Below are positions 51,312 through 59,646 of a stretch of DNA of 64,000 nt, in pieces. The notes beneath the pieces were generated by a model, which worked only from the letters and a program-made list of their open reading frames with translations, made no database searches and was not told where the DNA came from. This DNA is from a virus, in IMG/VR virus record IMGVR_UViG_3300020221_000005, positions 39,352 to 103,351 of that record; one strand, 5' to 3'. Both the position numbers and the translations under genes were made by a program. Position 1 is the stretch's first letter. Every line of letters begins with the position of its first letter.

Positions 51312-53079
51312 GTTCGTATTTAAGATTTCCGCAATCCCAAATTCTATCATATCCATTTAATTGCATATTTTCCCATTCTGTCAGTGATGAATCGAAATTA
51401 TTTAATCTGTTTTTCAATTCCGATTTTCTAAATGTAAATCTGTGGAACCTTTGTAGATAATTTTTCTTATTGACGTAAAAATAATTTGGGCTAGTTTTTT
51501 TACAAAAAATGAATCCCAGTTTTTTGTAAAGATTATTTAAATTAAACGACCATCTTCTGTCTGCGTAGCTTATAATTTTTTTGGGATTGTAATTTTTAAT
51601 AAAATTGTTTAGTAATTTTTCGGCTCCGCCTATAACAACATTTTCCGAACAATATCTTATTAATTCGTATTCGTTATTATTGACGTTAATATTTCCTGTG
51701 ACACGCCTAAGTTGTCCGAATGACATTGTGGATATTAATTTATCTTTAAAAAATAATCCTAATTTTATTTTTGCCGGCGTAAATCCTTGCAAATGATTAT
51801 TTTCTATAAATTCACGATATTCTTTCGTTGATATTGTTTTTACAATACAATTTCTTGCATATATTTTTTCAACTTTTCCTATTTTTAGTATACTTTTTAT
51901 ACGATTTATTATAATATTCTGTTTTAAACGCCATTCATCTTCAAATATATGAATTAGTCTTATATTCTTGGATTCACATAATTCGGTTTTATTTATGTGA
52001 TATTGTTTATTCTTTAAGCCACCAAGTTCACTGTGAAAATAATTTCCGTTCATTTCTATAGCGACTCCCTTATCTGGAAAATAAATGTCTAATTCTAGTC
52101 CATCACACACAACTTTATCATTAAAAATTAAATTTTTTAATCCTAAATCATCTATTAAAAAATTCTTTAGTTCAGATTCCATCAAGGATTTTTCTTTCTT
52201 AGAAGGATTACATTTTAAACATTGTGGAAAATTGCCGTCATCTAATGTGTCCAGAAATTCTTGATTGCATTTCATGCACTGAAATTTATATTTATGGCCG
52301 ACTCCTTCATAATCTTCAATTGAAAATAAAGGTTTATATAATTTTTTGAGTCTTTCTCCATTAATCAGTGAGTTATATAATTTCAACAAAGATCTTTTCT
52401 TGCTTTTTTTTCTGGCCTCTTCTGTTTGAGAATAACAATTTACATTAAAGTTTTTTTTATAAAAATTTTTGGTTTTTTCTTTCTTATCGTTTGAAGATAA
52501 ATAATATTCGGTTCCATATTTTTTTAAATTTGTATTTTTTGATTTATCTAAAAATATTTTATCCTTCATCGGATGTTCTACCCCATATTTTTTAATACAT
52601 GTTTGTTTACACTTTTCTTTATATTCTTGAGTTTGCGAATAAAATTCTACTCCGTATTTTTTAATATTCTTTAATTTCAAATCACGTTTAAAGTTTTCAG
52701 TTTTAAAGATATTATCAACTCCATATTTTTTAACAATCGCATCTTTAGATTTATTTTTAACATCGTTTGATTGCATTGCATCTTTAACGCCGTATTTAGA
52801 CAAACAAGTTAATTGTGCTTTTTCTCTTAACTCTGACGACATTCCAGCGTTTTTAACTCCATACTTTTTAAGCATTGTGTCTTCTCTTTTTAACTTGATG
52901 CATGAAATGTTTTCACACACATCAATATCAGATTTTGAATTTTTTCTGGCAGAATATATGTTTAAAGATTTTTTTTCAAAAATACACCCGCATAAATCAC
53001 ACTTAACGACGATGTGTTTTATCGAAAACTTAGAAGGTATTTCTCCAAATTTTTTAATGGTTAATTCATTATCAATCAT
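51301..53079 (-). CDS. Vsr/EDxHD-like homing-type endonuclease, minus strand (592 aa)
   Basis: The start is ATG at 53079 with AGGAG five bases upstream; the open frame extends further to 54066 only as antisense of the scaffold gene. The parts match the paralogue at 48256: Cys pair near the start (CDLCGC), about six K-K-Y-G-V repeats (residues 100-260), a CMKCNQEF..CLKC cluster, a nuclease core LELDIYFPDKGVAIEMNGNYFHSE..IRLIHIFEDEW, and the same C-terminal domain ending WENMQLNGYDRIWDCGN. It faces against the late genes and separates a small core protein from the scaffold/capsid operon, typical of a mobile insertion. Confidence 0.75.
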   Translation of the reverse strand: MIDNELTIKKFGEIPSKFSIKHIVVKCDLCGCIFEKKSLNIYSARKNSKSDIDVCENISCIKLKREDTMLKKYGVKNAGMSSELREKAQLTCLSKYGVKDAMQSNDVKNKSKDAIVKKYGVDNIFKTENFKRDLKLKNIKKYGVEFYSQTQEYKEKCKQTCIKKYGVEHPMKDKIFLDKSKNTNLKKYGTEYYLSSNDKKEKTKNFYKKNFNVNCYSQTEEARKKSKKRSLLKLYNSLINGERLKKLYKPLFSIEDYEGVGHKYKFQCMKCNQEFLDTLDDGNFPQCLKCNPSKKEKSLMESELKNFLIDDLGLKNLIFNDKVVCDGLELDIYFPDKGVAIEMNGNYFHSELGGLKNKQYHINKTELCESKNIRLIHIFEDEWRLKQNIIINRIKSILKIGKVEKIYARNCIVKTISTKEYREFIENNHLQGFTPAKIKLGLFFKDKLISTMSFGQLRRVTGNINVNNNEYELIRYCSENVVIGGAEKLLNNFIKNYNPKKIISYADRRWSFNLNNLYKKLGFIFCKKTSPNYFYVNKKNYLQRFHRFTFRKSELKNRLNNFDSSLTEWENMQLNGYDRIWDCGNLKYELNL

Positions 53080-53329
53080 AATATCTCCTATATCTACATA
53101 TAGTATACATATTGTTACGTTAATAAAATAATTTAATTTTTTTTGTTTTTTATTTATTTTATTTATATTTATAGTCAATGGGTGTGGAACCATCCTAAAT
53201 AAACTAAGTAGAAATTGTCTACAGTAGTTCCTGTTTAAATACAATATCTTCATATATTGTTGAATGAAATTTAACTTCAATTGAAGTTCAACAATAACTT
53301 CATAAAAATTAAAAACATAAATTAAAATT
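53080..53329 (+). promoter_or_regulatory. Capsid-operon leader region with late promoter, mini-ORF and hairpins
   Basis: The 250-nt gap has no gene. It holds the minus-strand endonuclease's AGGAG (53085-53089) and -10-like TATACT (53102-53107, minus), a late-promoter-type TATTTATA (53166-53173), and 4 nt after it a six-codon ORF MGVEPS (53178-53198). Further on are a hairpin GTAGA/TCTAC (53208-53222), and nested inverted repeats: TTGTTGAA (53257-53264) with TTCAACAA (53287-53294), and the 16-bp palindrome AACTTCAATTGAAGTT (53273-53288). A transcript from the box would have a leader of about 150 nt, unlike other late genes here. Confidence 0.5.
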
Positions 53330-54493
53330 ATGACAAGTGAACTCTTAAAAGAGGCAATTGCTGACGCCAAGGCCGTCCGTGCAACTGCCATTGCAAATGC
53401 AAAACTCGCATTGGAAGAAGCCTTTACTCCAAGATTACAATCCATGTTAGGGCAAAAACTTCGTGAAGAACTTGATGAGAACGAATTGGAAGAATCCTCT
53501 GATGATACGACTGAAAATATCACTTCGGAAGAAGTTGATGAAATGTTAAAAGAGCTTGATGTGGAGAAAGCAGATGAAAATGCCGCCCCTGCTGCTACCG
53601 TTGCTGCAGATCCTACTGCCGCTCCTGTTGCTGCCGATCCTGCTGCCGCTCCTGCTGCTGCCGCTCCTGCTGCTGCCGCTCCTGCTGCTGCCGCTCCTGC
53701 TGTTGCCGATCCTGCTGCTGCCGCTCCTGCTGCCGCTCCTGCTGTTGTCGCTCCTGCTGTTGCCGCTCCTGCTGCCGATCCTGCTGCCGATCCTGCTGCC
53801 GCTCCTGCTGTTGCCGCTCCTGCTGTTGCCGCTCCTGCTGCCGATCCTGCTGCCGATCCTGCTGCCGCTCCTGCTATTGATTCCAAGACTGTTTCTGAAA
53901 GCGACGATTCGGATGAGGTTGATTTAGAGGAACTTCTCGCTGAAATAAATGAGATGGACGTCGACAGTATGACTGAGGAAGACGACGGCATGACTGAGGA
54001 AAACGACAGTATGACTGAGGTTGATTTAGATGAACTTCTCGCTGAACTAAATAAAGAGGGAGACACAGAACACGATGAAGACGATGATACTAAAACCTCA
54101 GAAGCCGTTAAATCTGAATTAAATGAGGCTTTGAAAACCGTAGAGTTTTTAAAAACTCAGTTAAATGAAGTGAATTTGTTGAATGCGAAATTGCTTTATA
54201 CCAATAAATTATTTAAAGCACATGCATTAGACAACAACCAAAAAATGAAGATTATTGAAGCGTTTGATTTGACCAAGTCCGTCCGTGAAGTCAAATTGAC
54301 CTACAATAATTTGTCTGAAGCATTGAATCTTAGCAAAGTGAAGACTGCTCCTAAGAAGTCTCCGATTGCTGAAGGCTTCGCATCAAATACAACTGGAACA
54401 ACCAAGCCCGTTCAGGCAGAGAAATCTGTCATTTCGGAGTCGGTTAACGGACAGGTTTCGAGATTCCAAAAACTCGCTGGAATTAAGAAATAA
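53330..54493 (+). CDS. Prohead scaffold protein, T4 gp22-like (387 aa)
   Basis: The protein is highly acidic and helical and lies directly before the major capsid gene, downstream of the gp21-like protease. The N-terminal helix (ELLKEAIADAKAVRATAIANAKLALEEAF) and the C-terminal part (EALKTVEFLKTQLNEVNLLNAKLLYTNKLFKAHALDNNQKMKIIEAFDLTKSVREVKLTYNNL) follow the pattern of gp22-type scaffolds in marine myophages. Residues about 84-183 are an Ala/Pro/Asp-rich low-complexity insertion. The end reads SVNGQVSRFQKLAGIKK, a likely capsid-contact tail. It should be degraded by the protease. Confidence 0.8.
   Translation: MTSELLKEAIADAKAVRATAIANAKLALEEAFTPRLQSMLGQKLREELDENELEESSDDTTENITSEEVDEMLKELDVEKADENAAPAATVAADPTAAPVAADPAAAPAAAAPAAAAPAAAAPAVADPAAAAPAAAPAVVAPAVAAPAADPAADPAAAPAVAAPAVAAPAADPAADPAAAPAIDSKTVSESDDSDEVDLEELLAEINEMDVDSMTEEDDGMTEENDSMTEVDLDELLAELNKEGDTEHDEDDDTKTSEAVKSELNEALKTVEFLKTQLNEVNLLNAKLLYTNKLFKAHALDNNQKMKIIEAFDLTKSVREVKLTYNNLSEALNLSKVKTAPKKSPIAEGFASNTTGTTKPVQAEKSVISESVNGQVSRFQKLAGIKK
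53581..53877 (+). repeat. Ala/Pro/Asp tandem repeat in the scaffold gene
   Basis: Units of 9-15 bp such as gctgctgccgctcct and gctgccgatcct recur in mixed order for about 300 bp, encoding AAAP, AVAP and AADP runs. A 60-bp-scale segment appears twice (around 53760 and 53820), indicating internal duplication. Confidence 0.9.
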
Positions 54494-54532
54494 AAAAATT
54501 TGCGTAAAAAACAGTAAAACAAAAACAAAAAT

Positions 54533-56194
54533 ATGAGTGATATTAAAGAATTGTTAACTAACAATACGAATCCTATGAGCCGCCTCTTGGAGGAGACTCG
54601 TGGATTACAAGGCAAGTGGGAAAAAACCGGCTTGCTCGAGGGGTTGGCTGGTACCGAAAAGGCTCAAATGTCTGTATTGCTTGAGAACCAAGCACAGCAG
54701 TTGATCAAAGAGGCTACCTCAACCGGAACTAGCGCAAACAGTGAACAGTGGGCAGGCGTAGCTCTTCCGCTCGTTCGCCGTGTGTTCGCTGAAATCGCTG
54801 CGAAGGAATTCGTAAGCGTTCAACCAATGAATCTTCCAAGTGGACTTATCTTTTACTTGGATTTCAAATATGGTAATACTAAATCAGGAGTCACGAGTGG
54901 AGATAGTCTATTCGGCGGAACTTTAAAGAAACTTGGTTCTACTGACAGTGCCGTTAATGGTTTGTATGGTGCCGGTCGTTTTGGATACACCATTAATCCT
55001 GTTTCTGTAGCAGCTACATTAAATACAGGCTCCACATCAGGTTTGACTGTCTGGGAAGCTTGTAATTTTGATGCAGACTTCAGCGCAAGTGCTGCTGCCG
55101 GAACTTATCAAAAATTCACAATTAACTTAGCTTCAAACTCTGATAATTTAGATTTGAACGCGATTAGAAGTTTCAACTTCTTCTCTGCTTCTGTAGATTG
55201 TGGAGTTTTGGATCAGTTCACAAAAGTTTACAATACTGGCTCTGCAACATCTCCATATTATGTAGTTACTGGAGTGGGATTAAGCAGCGTAATTGATCAC
55301 GCAGCTGGAGCTTACAGCGTAACTATTTCTGGAAGCAAACAGCCAACAGATTCTACTCGTGGTGACTTTGAAGATAAAAACAGCACCGGTGATAGCACCA
55401 CAGCTGTTGGTATTCCTGAGGTCAACCTTGAACTCAAGAGCGAACCGATCGTGGCTAAGACCCGCAAGTTAAAAGCAGTCTGGACTCCAGAGCTTGCTCA
55501 GGACTTGAATGCCTACCACAGCATTGATGCTGAGGCAGAATTGACTGCTCTCTTGAGTGAGTATGTTTCTATGGAAATCGATCTCGAAATCCTCGACATG
55601 CTGTTGGTTTCTGCTCCTGGAACAACCACCGAAGCTTGGAGTGCTAAAATTGGCGTAGAGTTTACCAAAACTCTCGATAGCGATGGTAATGCTTCATTTA
55701 CTCGCCTTGACGACAGTTCTCCAAACAGAACCGCCTATGTCAAGAGTTCTTGGTTCCAGACCCTCGGAAGCAAGATTCAACGTGTCTCTAACAAGATTCA
55801 TCAGTTGACTCTCCGTGGTGGAGCTAACTTCTTGGTTTGTTCTCCAGATGTCGCAACCGTCCTCGAATCAATTCCTGGATTCGTTGCTTCAACCGATGGT
55901 GATAGTGCTAAGTTCGCAATGGGTGTAAGCAAAGTTGGTAGCTTCGCAAGTCGCTTCCAGGTTTACAAGAACCCATACATGGTTGAAAACCAAATCTTGG
56001 TTGGATTCCGTGGAAGTAACTTCCTCGAAACTGGCGCAGTCTATTCGCCATATATTCCTCTCGTTCAGACACCACTCGTGTATGATCCAGTCAACTTCAC
56101 GCCACGCCGTGGGGTAATGACAAGATATGCGAAGAAAGTCGTTCGTCCGGAATTTTATGGTCGTATTCAGGTTGCTGACTTGAACCACGTCTAA
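54533..56194 (+). CDS. Major capsid protein, T4 gp23-like (553 aa)
   Basis: Family features include the N-terminal MSVLLENQAQQLIKEAT, WAGVALPLVRRVFAEIAAKEFVSVQPMNLPSGLIFYLDFKYG (residues about 73-115), KTRKLKAVWTPELAQDLNAYHSIDAEAELTALLSEYVSMEIDLEILDML, and SNFLETGAVYSPYIPLVQTPLVYDPVNFTPRRGVMTRYAKKVVRPEFYG at the end. TGLLEGLAG (E36/G37) fits the L-x-E/G cleavage rule of T4-type prohead proteases. Codon use is visibly more GC-rich than that of neighbours, as in highly expressed genes. A strong terminator follows. Confidence 0.95.
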   Translation: MSDIKELLTNNTNPMSRLLEETRGLQGKWEKTGLLEGLAGTEKAQMSVLLENQAQQLIKEATSTGTSANSEQWAGVALPLVRRVFAEIAAKEFVSVQPMNLPSGLIFYLDFKYGNTKSGVTSGDSLFGGTLKKLGSTDSAVNGLYGAGRFGYTINPVSVAATLNTGSTSGLTVWEACNFDADFSASAAAGTYQKFTINLASNSDNLDLNAIRSFNFFSASVDCGVLDQFTKVYNTGSATSPYYVVTGVGLSSVIDHAAGAYSVTISGSKQPTDSTRGDFEDKNSTGDSTTAVGIPEVNLELKSEPIVAKTRKLKAVWTPELAQDLNAYHSIDAEAELTALLSEYVSMEIDLEILDMLLVSAPGTTTEAWSAKIGVEFTKTLDSDGNASFTRLDDSSPNRTAYVKSSWFQTLGSKIQRVSNKIHQLTLRGGANFLVCSPDVATVLESIPGFVASTDGDSAKFAMGVSKVGSFASRFQVYKNPYMVENQILVGFRGSNFLETGAVYSPYIPLVQTPLVYDPVNFTPRRGVMTRYAKKVVRPEFYGRIQVADLNHV

Positions 56195-56216
56195 TTCGTA
56201 GTTGATTAAACTCAAA

Positions 56217-56259
56217 AGAACCCTCCTTGAAGAAATTCTTGGAGGGTTCTTCTTTTTTT
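56217..56259 (+). terminator. Intrinsic terminator after the major capsid gene
   Basis: A perfect ten-base stem AGAACCCTCC (56217-56226) and GGAGGGTTCT (56241-56250) with a 14-nt loop is followed by TCTTTTTTTG. On the other strand four T follow the stem, so it may also stop the convergent minus-strand operon ending at 56301. Confidence 0.92.
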
Positions 56260-56300
56260 GTGTAAAAACTTTCCTTATTTATTTCTGATTAAATAAATTT

Positions 56301-56495
56301 TTATTTTCTAAAACTTTTAATGATTATACTGATTGGAAGCCAAATTGGTACGGTTAAGACAGACCACTTGATAAAAAAGAATGCTAAATACACCAGCGCT
56401 GGGATACACAACCAATAATACATCCAAGGTTGGGAAAGGACTTCAATATCATACTTCCAAAGATTGAATAGAATTTCTATTATTTTATCGTTCAT
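56301..56495 (-). CDS. Small membrane protein (64 aa)
   Basis: Two hydrophobic segments (about residues 24-43 and 44-60: YWLCIPALVYLAFFFIKWSVLTVPIWLPISIII) in a 64-residue protein with a short charged N terminus. The start overlaps the GMP reductase stop by 4 nt (ATGA), so it is the last gene of the minus-strand operon. No family is recognised. Confidence 0.6.
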   Translation of the reverse strand: MNDKIIEILFNLWKYDIEVLSQPWMYYWLCIPALVYLAFFFIKWSVLTVPIWLPISIIIKSFRK

Positions 56496-57484
56496 CTTGA
56501 TTTAGGAGGTAGACTGTTTTCTTTTATTTCAAATACCCCATTTCCTATAAAAGACTCTAATGTATTATATCCACTGTAGCTCACACAACTACTTATACCA
56601 CCCCACAATTCTTTTACAAGTTCTTTTAAAGGAACAATGTCGTCTTCTATTTTATATACCTTTCCCTCACTATGACGTTTGACTCCCCCAAATAGTTCTT
56701 GTTGTTTTTTACTAGCACCGCCCCAATAAGTTCCGTCTTTTATAATATGGGTTTCCGCTTCCGTTGCTTTTGAAAAAAATCCGCCCATCATAACATAATC
56801 AGCCCCAGCTCCAAACGCTTTTGAAGCATAATTTCCATTCTTGATGCCACCGTCGGCTATCAAATAAAAATTGTCAATTTTATGTTTGTCAATATATTCT
56901 TTACATTCAATAATTTCAGTTATTTGTCCACGATTCACTCCGGTTGCATCCGAAGTGCTGCAAGCGGATCCGCAAGCAATTCCCACTCTGAAATATACTT
57001 TAAATTGTTCTTTTAAGAGAGAGTTATAAATTTTAATTCCTTCTTTTGAGTGGATGTTTCCTATGATCAAATTTCTGATTGATGCTTCTGATTTAAGTTT
57101 TGATATAACGTCTAATATCTGTTTAGACATGTATCCATTTGCACAATCTATAATCCAATTGTAGGTATAATCTCTGAGTAGATGAACTCTGTCCCAGTCA
57201 TTTAAACCTATGCTTACATAGGTATTTTTATTATCATGCGTCGAACATTTGACCATTTCTATTTGAGTGACAATATCGCAGAATCTATGAATTCCAACCG
57301 ATAAACCAATGTCAGTAGCTTCTTTAATAAAAGACTTCCCTACTACCGCTGACATGGGGGACACAAAAATTCTATCTAAAGACATAGGAATATCTGCACG
57401 ACTTTTTAAGTCCAGATGTGTAGGTTGTGCAATCAAATTGCAATCATTATAATAAATTGATTTTGTATTTAAAATTGTTGGCAT
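56492..57484 (-). CDS. GMP reductase / IMP dehydrogenase-family protein (330 aa)
   Basis: The TIM-barrel markers of this family are present: FVSPMSAVVGK near residues 40-50, IIDCANGYMSK (about 111-121), the catalytic loop RVGIACGSACSTSDATGVNRGQ (Cys175 in the position of the catalytic Cys), LIADGGIKNGNYASKAFGAGADYVMMGGFF, and a C-terminal WGGISSCVSYSGYNTLESF typical of GMP reductase. The lack of a CBS insert also favours GMP reductase, which converts GMP to IMP with NADPH. It would change purine pools in the infected cell. It is unusual in phages and is paired with a macro domain gene 3 nt upstream. Confidence 0.8.
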   Translation of the reverse strand: MPTILNTKSIYYNDCNLIAQPTHLDLKSRADIPMSLDRIFVSPMSAVVGKSFIKEATDIGLSVGIHRFCDIVTQIEMVKCSTHDNKNTYVSIGLNDWDRVHLLRDYTYNWIIDCANGYMSKQILDVISKLKSEASIRNLIIGNIHSKEGIKIYNSLLKEQFKVYFRVGIACGSACSTSDATGVNRGQITEIIECKEYIDKHKIDNFYLIADGGIKNGNYASKAFGAGADYVMMGGFFSKATEAETHIIKDGTYWGGASKKQQELFGGVKRHSEGKVYKIEDDIVPLKELVKELWGGISSCVSYSGYNTLESFIGNGVFEIKENSLPPKSR

Positions 57485-57487
57485 AAA

Positions 57488-57961
57488 TTATTCAGTATAC
57501 TCGCAGATGTATGTGGTTATTGGAGTTTTATCGTAAATTGTATTAATCATTGTGGATACAATCTGCCAATTTCCTCCTGCTAATCCACATCCCATGTATT
57601 TTGGAAATCCAACTTTTTTTATATTTTTTTCTATACAATCTTTTTTCATAGAATCGATTGCAGTATATATGGCTTCATAATTTAAATTTCTTTCGTTAGA
57701 TCCATAGTAATACTGGCCATATAAATTATATACATATTTTATTGAAGAGTTTTCTTTAAATTTCTTAATTTCGGCCAAAGAAAACGTTCCTAATTTATTT
57801 TTATTTCCCGCGATTGTTTTTAAATCTGACTCATATGTTTCAGGCATTTTATTTTTTAATTGAAATGCAATTCCTCCGCCCATTGTACAAAAACAATTTG
57901 CACAATGTCCGATTGCGTCTACTTCGCATTTTAATAGATCACATTTTATATTAATTACCAT
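57488..57961 (-). CDS. Macro domain protein, ADP-ribose-1''-phosphatase-like (157 aa)
   Basis: Start placed at ATG 57961; a TTG one codon earlier is also open. The family pattern is clear: VINIKCDLLKCEVDAIGHCANCFCTMGGGIAFQLKNKMP (ligand-binding loop GGGIA), VYNLYGQYYYG, then VGFPKYMGCGLAGGNWQIVSTMI, the G-C-G-L-A-G-G-x-W signature of the Poa1p-like ADP-ribose-1''-phosphatase branch. Macro domains bind or hydrolyse ADP-ribose and derivatives. In a phage this could process tRNA-splicing by-products, remove ADP-ribose marks or soak up NAD-derived signals; none of these is shown by the sequence alone. Confidence 0.85.
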   Translation of the reverse strand: MVINIKCDLLKCEVDAIGHCANCFCTMGGGIAFQLKNKMPETYESDLKTIAGNKNKLGTFSLAEIKKFKENSSIKYVYNLYGQYYYGSNERNLNYEAIYTAIDSMKKDCIEKNIKKVGFPKYMGCGLAGGNWQIVSTMINTIYDKTPITTYICEYTE

Positions 57962-58015
57962 CAATTTGATGATATAGATAACTTAATAAAATTCAATATT
58001 TTATATTTGTTAAAA

Positions 58016-58028
58016 CTATTTATTTATA
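58016..58028 (+). promoter_or_regulatory. Late-promoter-like motif CTATTTATTTATA
   Basis: CTATTTATT (58016-58024) overlaps a second TATTTATA (58021-58028) whose last base is the A of the ATG at 58028. The minus-strand macro domain gene starts at 57961, so this 66-nt gap is a divergent promoter region. Confidence 0.5.
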
Positions 58029-58228
58029 TGATTAAATTGCGTGAATTAGTTGAAAATGAAAAATCTGATTTAACCGTGATTGGACCTAATACTGTTAATG
58101 CTTCATTGGTAGCGATCGATTCTAAAACTAATGAAGAATCCAACTTTGTGATTTCTAATTTAACAAGGCAACCTTTAACTATTAAAGTTAAAGTAATTAA
58201 CGGTGCATATTTTGTTGATATAAAATAA
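58028..58228 (+). CDS. Small unknown protein (66 aa)
   Basis: The ATG at 58028 follows the late-type motif; a TTG at 58007 in the same frame is upstream of the motif and unlikely. The peptide (MIKLRELVENEKSDLTVIGPNTVNASLV...ISNLTRQPLTIKVKVINGAYFVDIK) looks like a small beta-rich fold. It starts with MIKLREL, a form repeated at the start of several nearby proteins. No family. Confidence 0.55.
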   Translation: MIKLRELVENEKSDLTVIGPNTVNASLVAIDSKTNEESNFVISNLTRQPLTIKVKVINGAYFVDIK

Positions 58229-58232
58229 TTTT

Positions 58233-58835
58233 ATGAAACTTTTAGAAATTTTACATGATTTATTATTTCATGCGCCGATGAAACTTACAGGTGAAGATAT
58301 TGTGTCGGTTGAACTACAATATCATTTAAATAAAAAAATATCTCTAAGTGAAAATGTTTTTAGGACATATAGTGAAAAATATTTTCAACTAATAGAAGAA
58401 GTCAGAAGATTATATTTTGATAATAAAATAGAATTAAACGATGATGATGCTGAGTTGGTAGAGAGCGATTTGGGTAAAATGTCTATTTATGAAGGTCGAG
58501 AAGTTTATTTAGATGCTCCTATTGAAGAAGAAGAAGATACGTTGTTGGAAGCAAAACATCGTGGAAGAACAGTTAAATTAAATCGTCCGTTTAGAACTCC
58601 GGGTGGTCCAAAAAAATATTCGGTATATGTCACAAACAAAAAAGGAAACATTGTAAAAGTTTCTTTCGGAGATCCTAATTTAAGAGTTAGAGGTCGTAGC
58701 GCGGCAAGAAGAAAGAGTTTTGCCGCTCGGCATAAGTGCAGTCAGAAAAAAGATAGAACTACAGCGGGATATTGGAGTTGTCGCAGTCATAGAATTCGTT
58801 CTTTGGGAAACAAAGGTAAAGGAAAGTATTGGTGA
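58233..58835 (+). CDS. Conserved phage protein with basic C-terminal DUF5872-like domain (200 aa)
   Basis: The C-terminal half (KLNRPFRTPGGPKKYSVYVTNKKGNIVKVSFGDPNLRVRGRSAARRKSFAARHKCSQKKDRTTAGYWSCR) matches a domain seen in many large marine phages, with R-P-x-R-T-P-G-G-P-K-K and two Cys that may bind metal. The N-terminal part is helical and acidic (LVESDLGKMSIYEGREVYLDAPIEEEED). The function is unknown; its place by the neck genes hints at head or neck morphogenesis. Confidence 0.6.
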   Translation: MKLLEILHDLLFHAPMKLTGEDIVSVELQYHLNKKISLSENVFRTYSEKYFQLIEEVRRLYFDNKIELNDDDAELVESDLGKMSIYEGREVYLDAPIEEEEDTLLEAKHRGRTVKLNRPFRTPGGPKKYSVYVTNKKGNIVKVSFGDPNLRVRGRSAARRKSFAARHKCSQKKDRTTAGYWSCRSHRIRSLGNKGKGKYW

Positions 58836-58836
58836 T

Positions 58837-59646
58837 ATGATTAAATTAAAAAATATTTTAAATAATAAAATTTTGAATGAAAGCATGACTTTATATGTTA
58901 AAGACACAAATTATCAAAGATTTGATAATTTGATGGATTTGTCTTTTCATTTACAAAGAATTGCTTATAAAATTTTAGAGTCTTTGCCAGAGGATCAAAT
59001 TAATTATTTTAGAAAAAACCGCCCAACCGAACTTTTGGTGGTTGATGGCCAAAGCAATATAGACAGTTCCGTTGGAACGTTGAATTTATATTATAGTGGA
59101 TATACAAATTCAACACTCAAAAAAATGTTGAGAGAAATATTGGCGGAACTTAAAAAATTAAATATTGAACATGGAAAACTTAAATTGGAAGATAGTAACT
59201 CTTACAAATATAAAGTAGTGAGAATTCCAATTGTTAAAAATGAACACAAATATACAGGAGCTCCCGAGGTGAATTTTTCAAATCGAAACGCTTACCATAT
59301 ATATAAAAACATACTTCAATTTGAACCTGATGATGACACCAACAGCGGTTTTAGTTTTACTGCCGACGAACTTAAACGAAGAGTAGAATCGGTTTTAAAA
59401 TATGATCCCGATTGGATTTCCAAACATACAATTTCAAAACATGATAGTTCTATACCTGATGTAGAACAAGACACTCAAAAAGATTTTGAAAATCCTCATG
59501 ATGAATTTTCTAAAAAAATAGCTGGTAATGCTAGAATTATAAATATGGGATTGAGTGAATCGGATATTAAACAAAGACTTTATTCTATTTTAGATGTGGC
59601 TAATTGGGCTATAAAAAATAATAAAAAAGAGTTATATGTCGCATAA
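58837..59646 (+). CDS. Unknown protein before the neck genes (269 aa)
   Basis: Start chosen at ATG 58837, two nt after the upstream stop (TGATATG). The first part (MIKLKNILNNKILNESMTLYV) shares the MIKLKN-type start of other proteins here. The middle holds LMDLSFHLQRIAYKILESLPEDQINYFRKNRP and TLKKMLREILAELKKLNIEHGKLKL, mostly helical. No catalytic motif or family is recognised. Confidence 0.6.
   Translation: MIKLKNILNNKILNESMTLYVKDTNYQRFDNLMDLSFHLQRIAYKILESLPEDQINYFRKNRPTELLVVDGQSNIDSSVGTLNLYYSGYTNSTLKKMLREILAELKKLNIEHGKLKLEDSNSYKYKVVRIPIVKNEHKYTGAPEVNFSNRNAYHIYKNILQFEPDDDTNSGFSFTADELKRRVESVLKYDPDWISKHTISKHDSSIPDVEQDTQKDFENPHDEFSKKIAGNARIINMGLSESDIKQRLYSILDVANWAIKNNKKELYVA

Noticed and set aside
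53080-54066. N-terminal extension of the minus-strand endonuclease frame
   Set aside because: The extra part is antisense to the scaffold's Ala/Pro repeats. ATG 53079 has an AGGAG at the right spacing, so the gene starts there.
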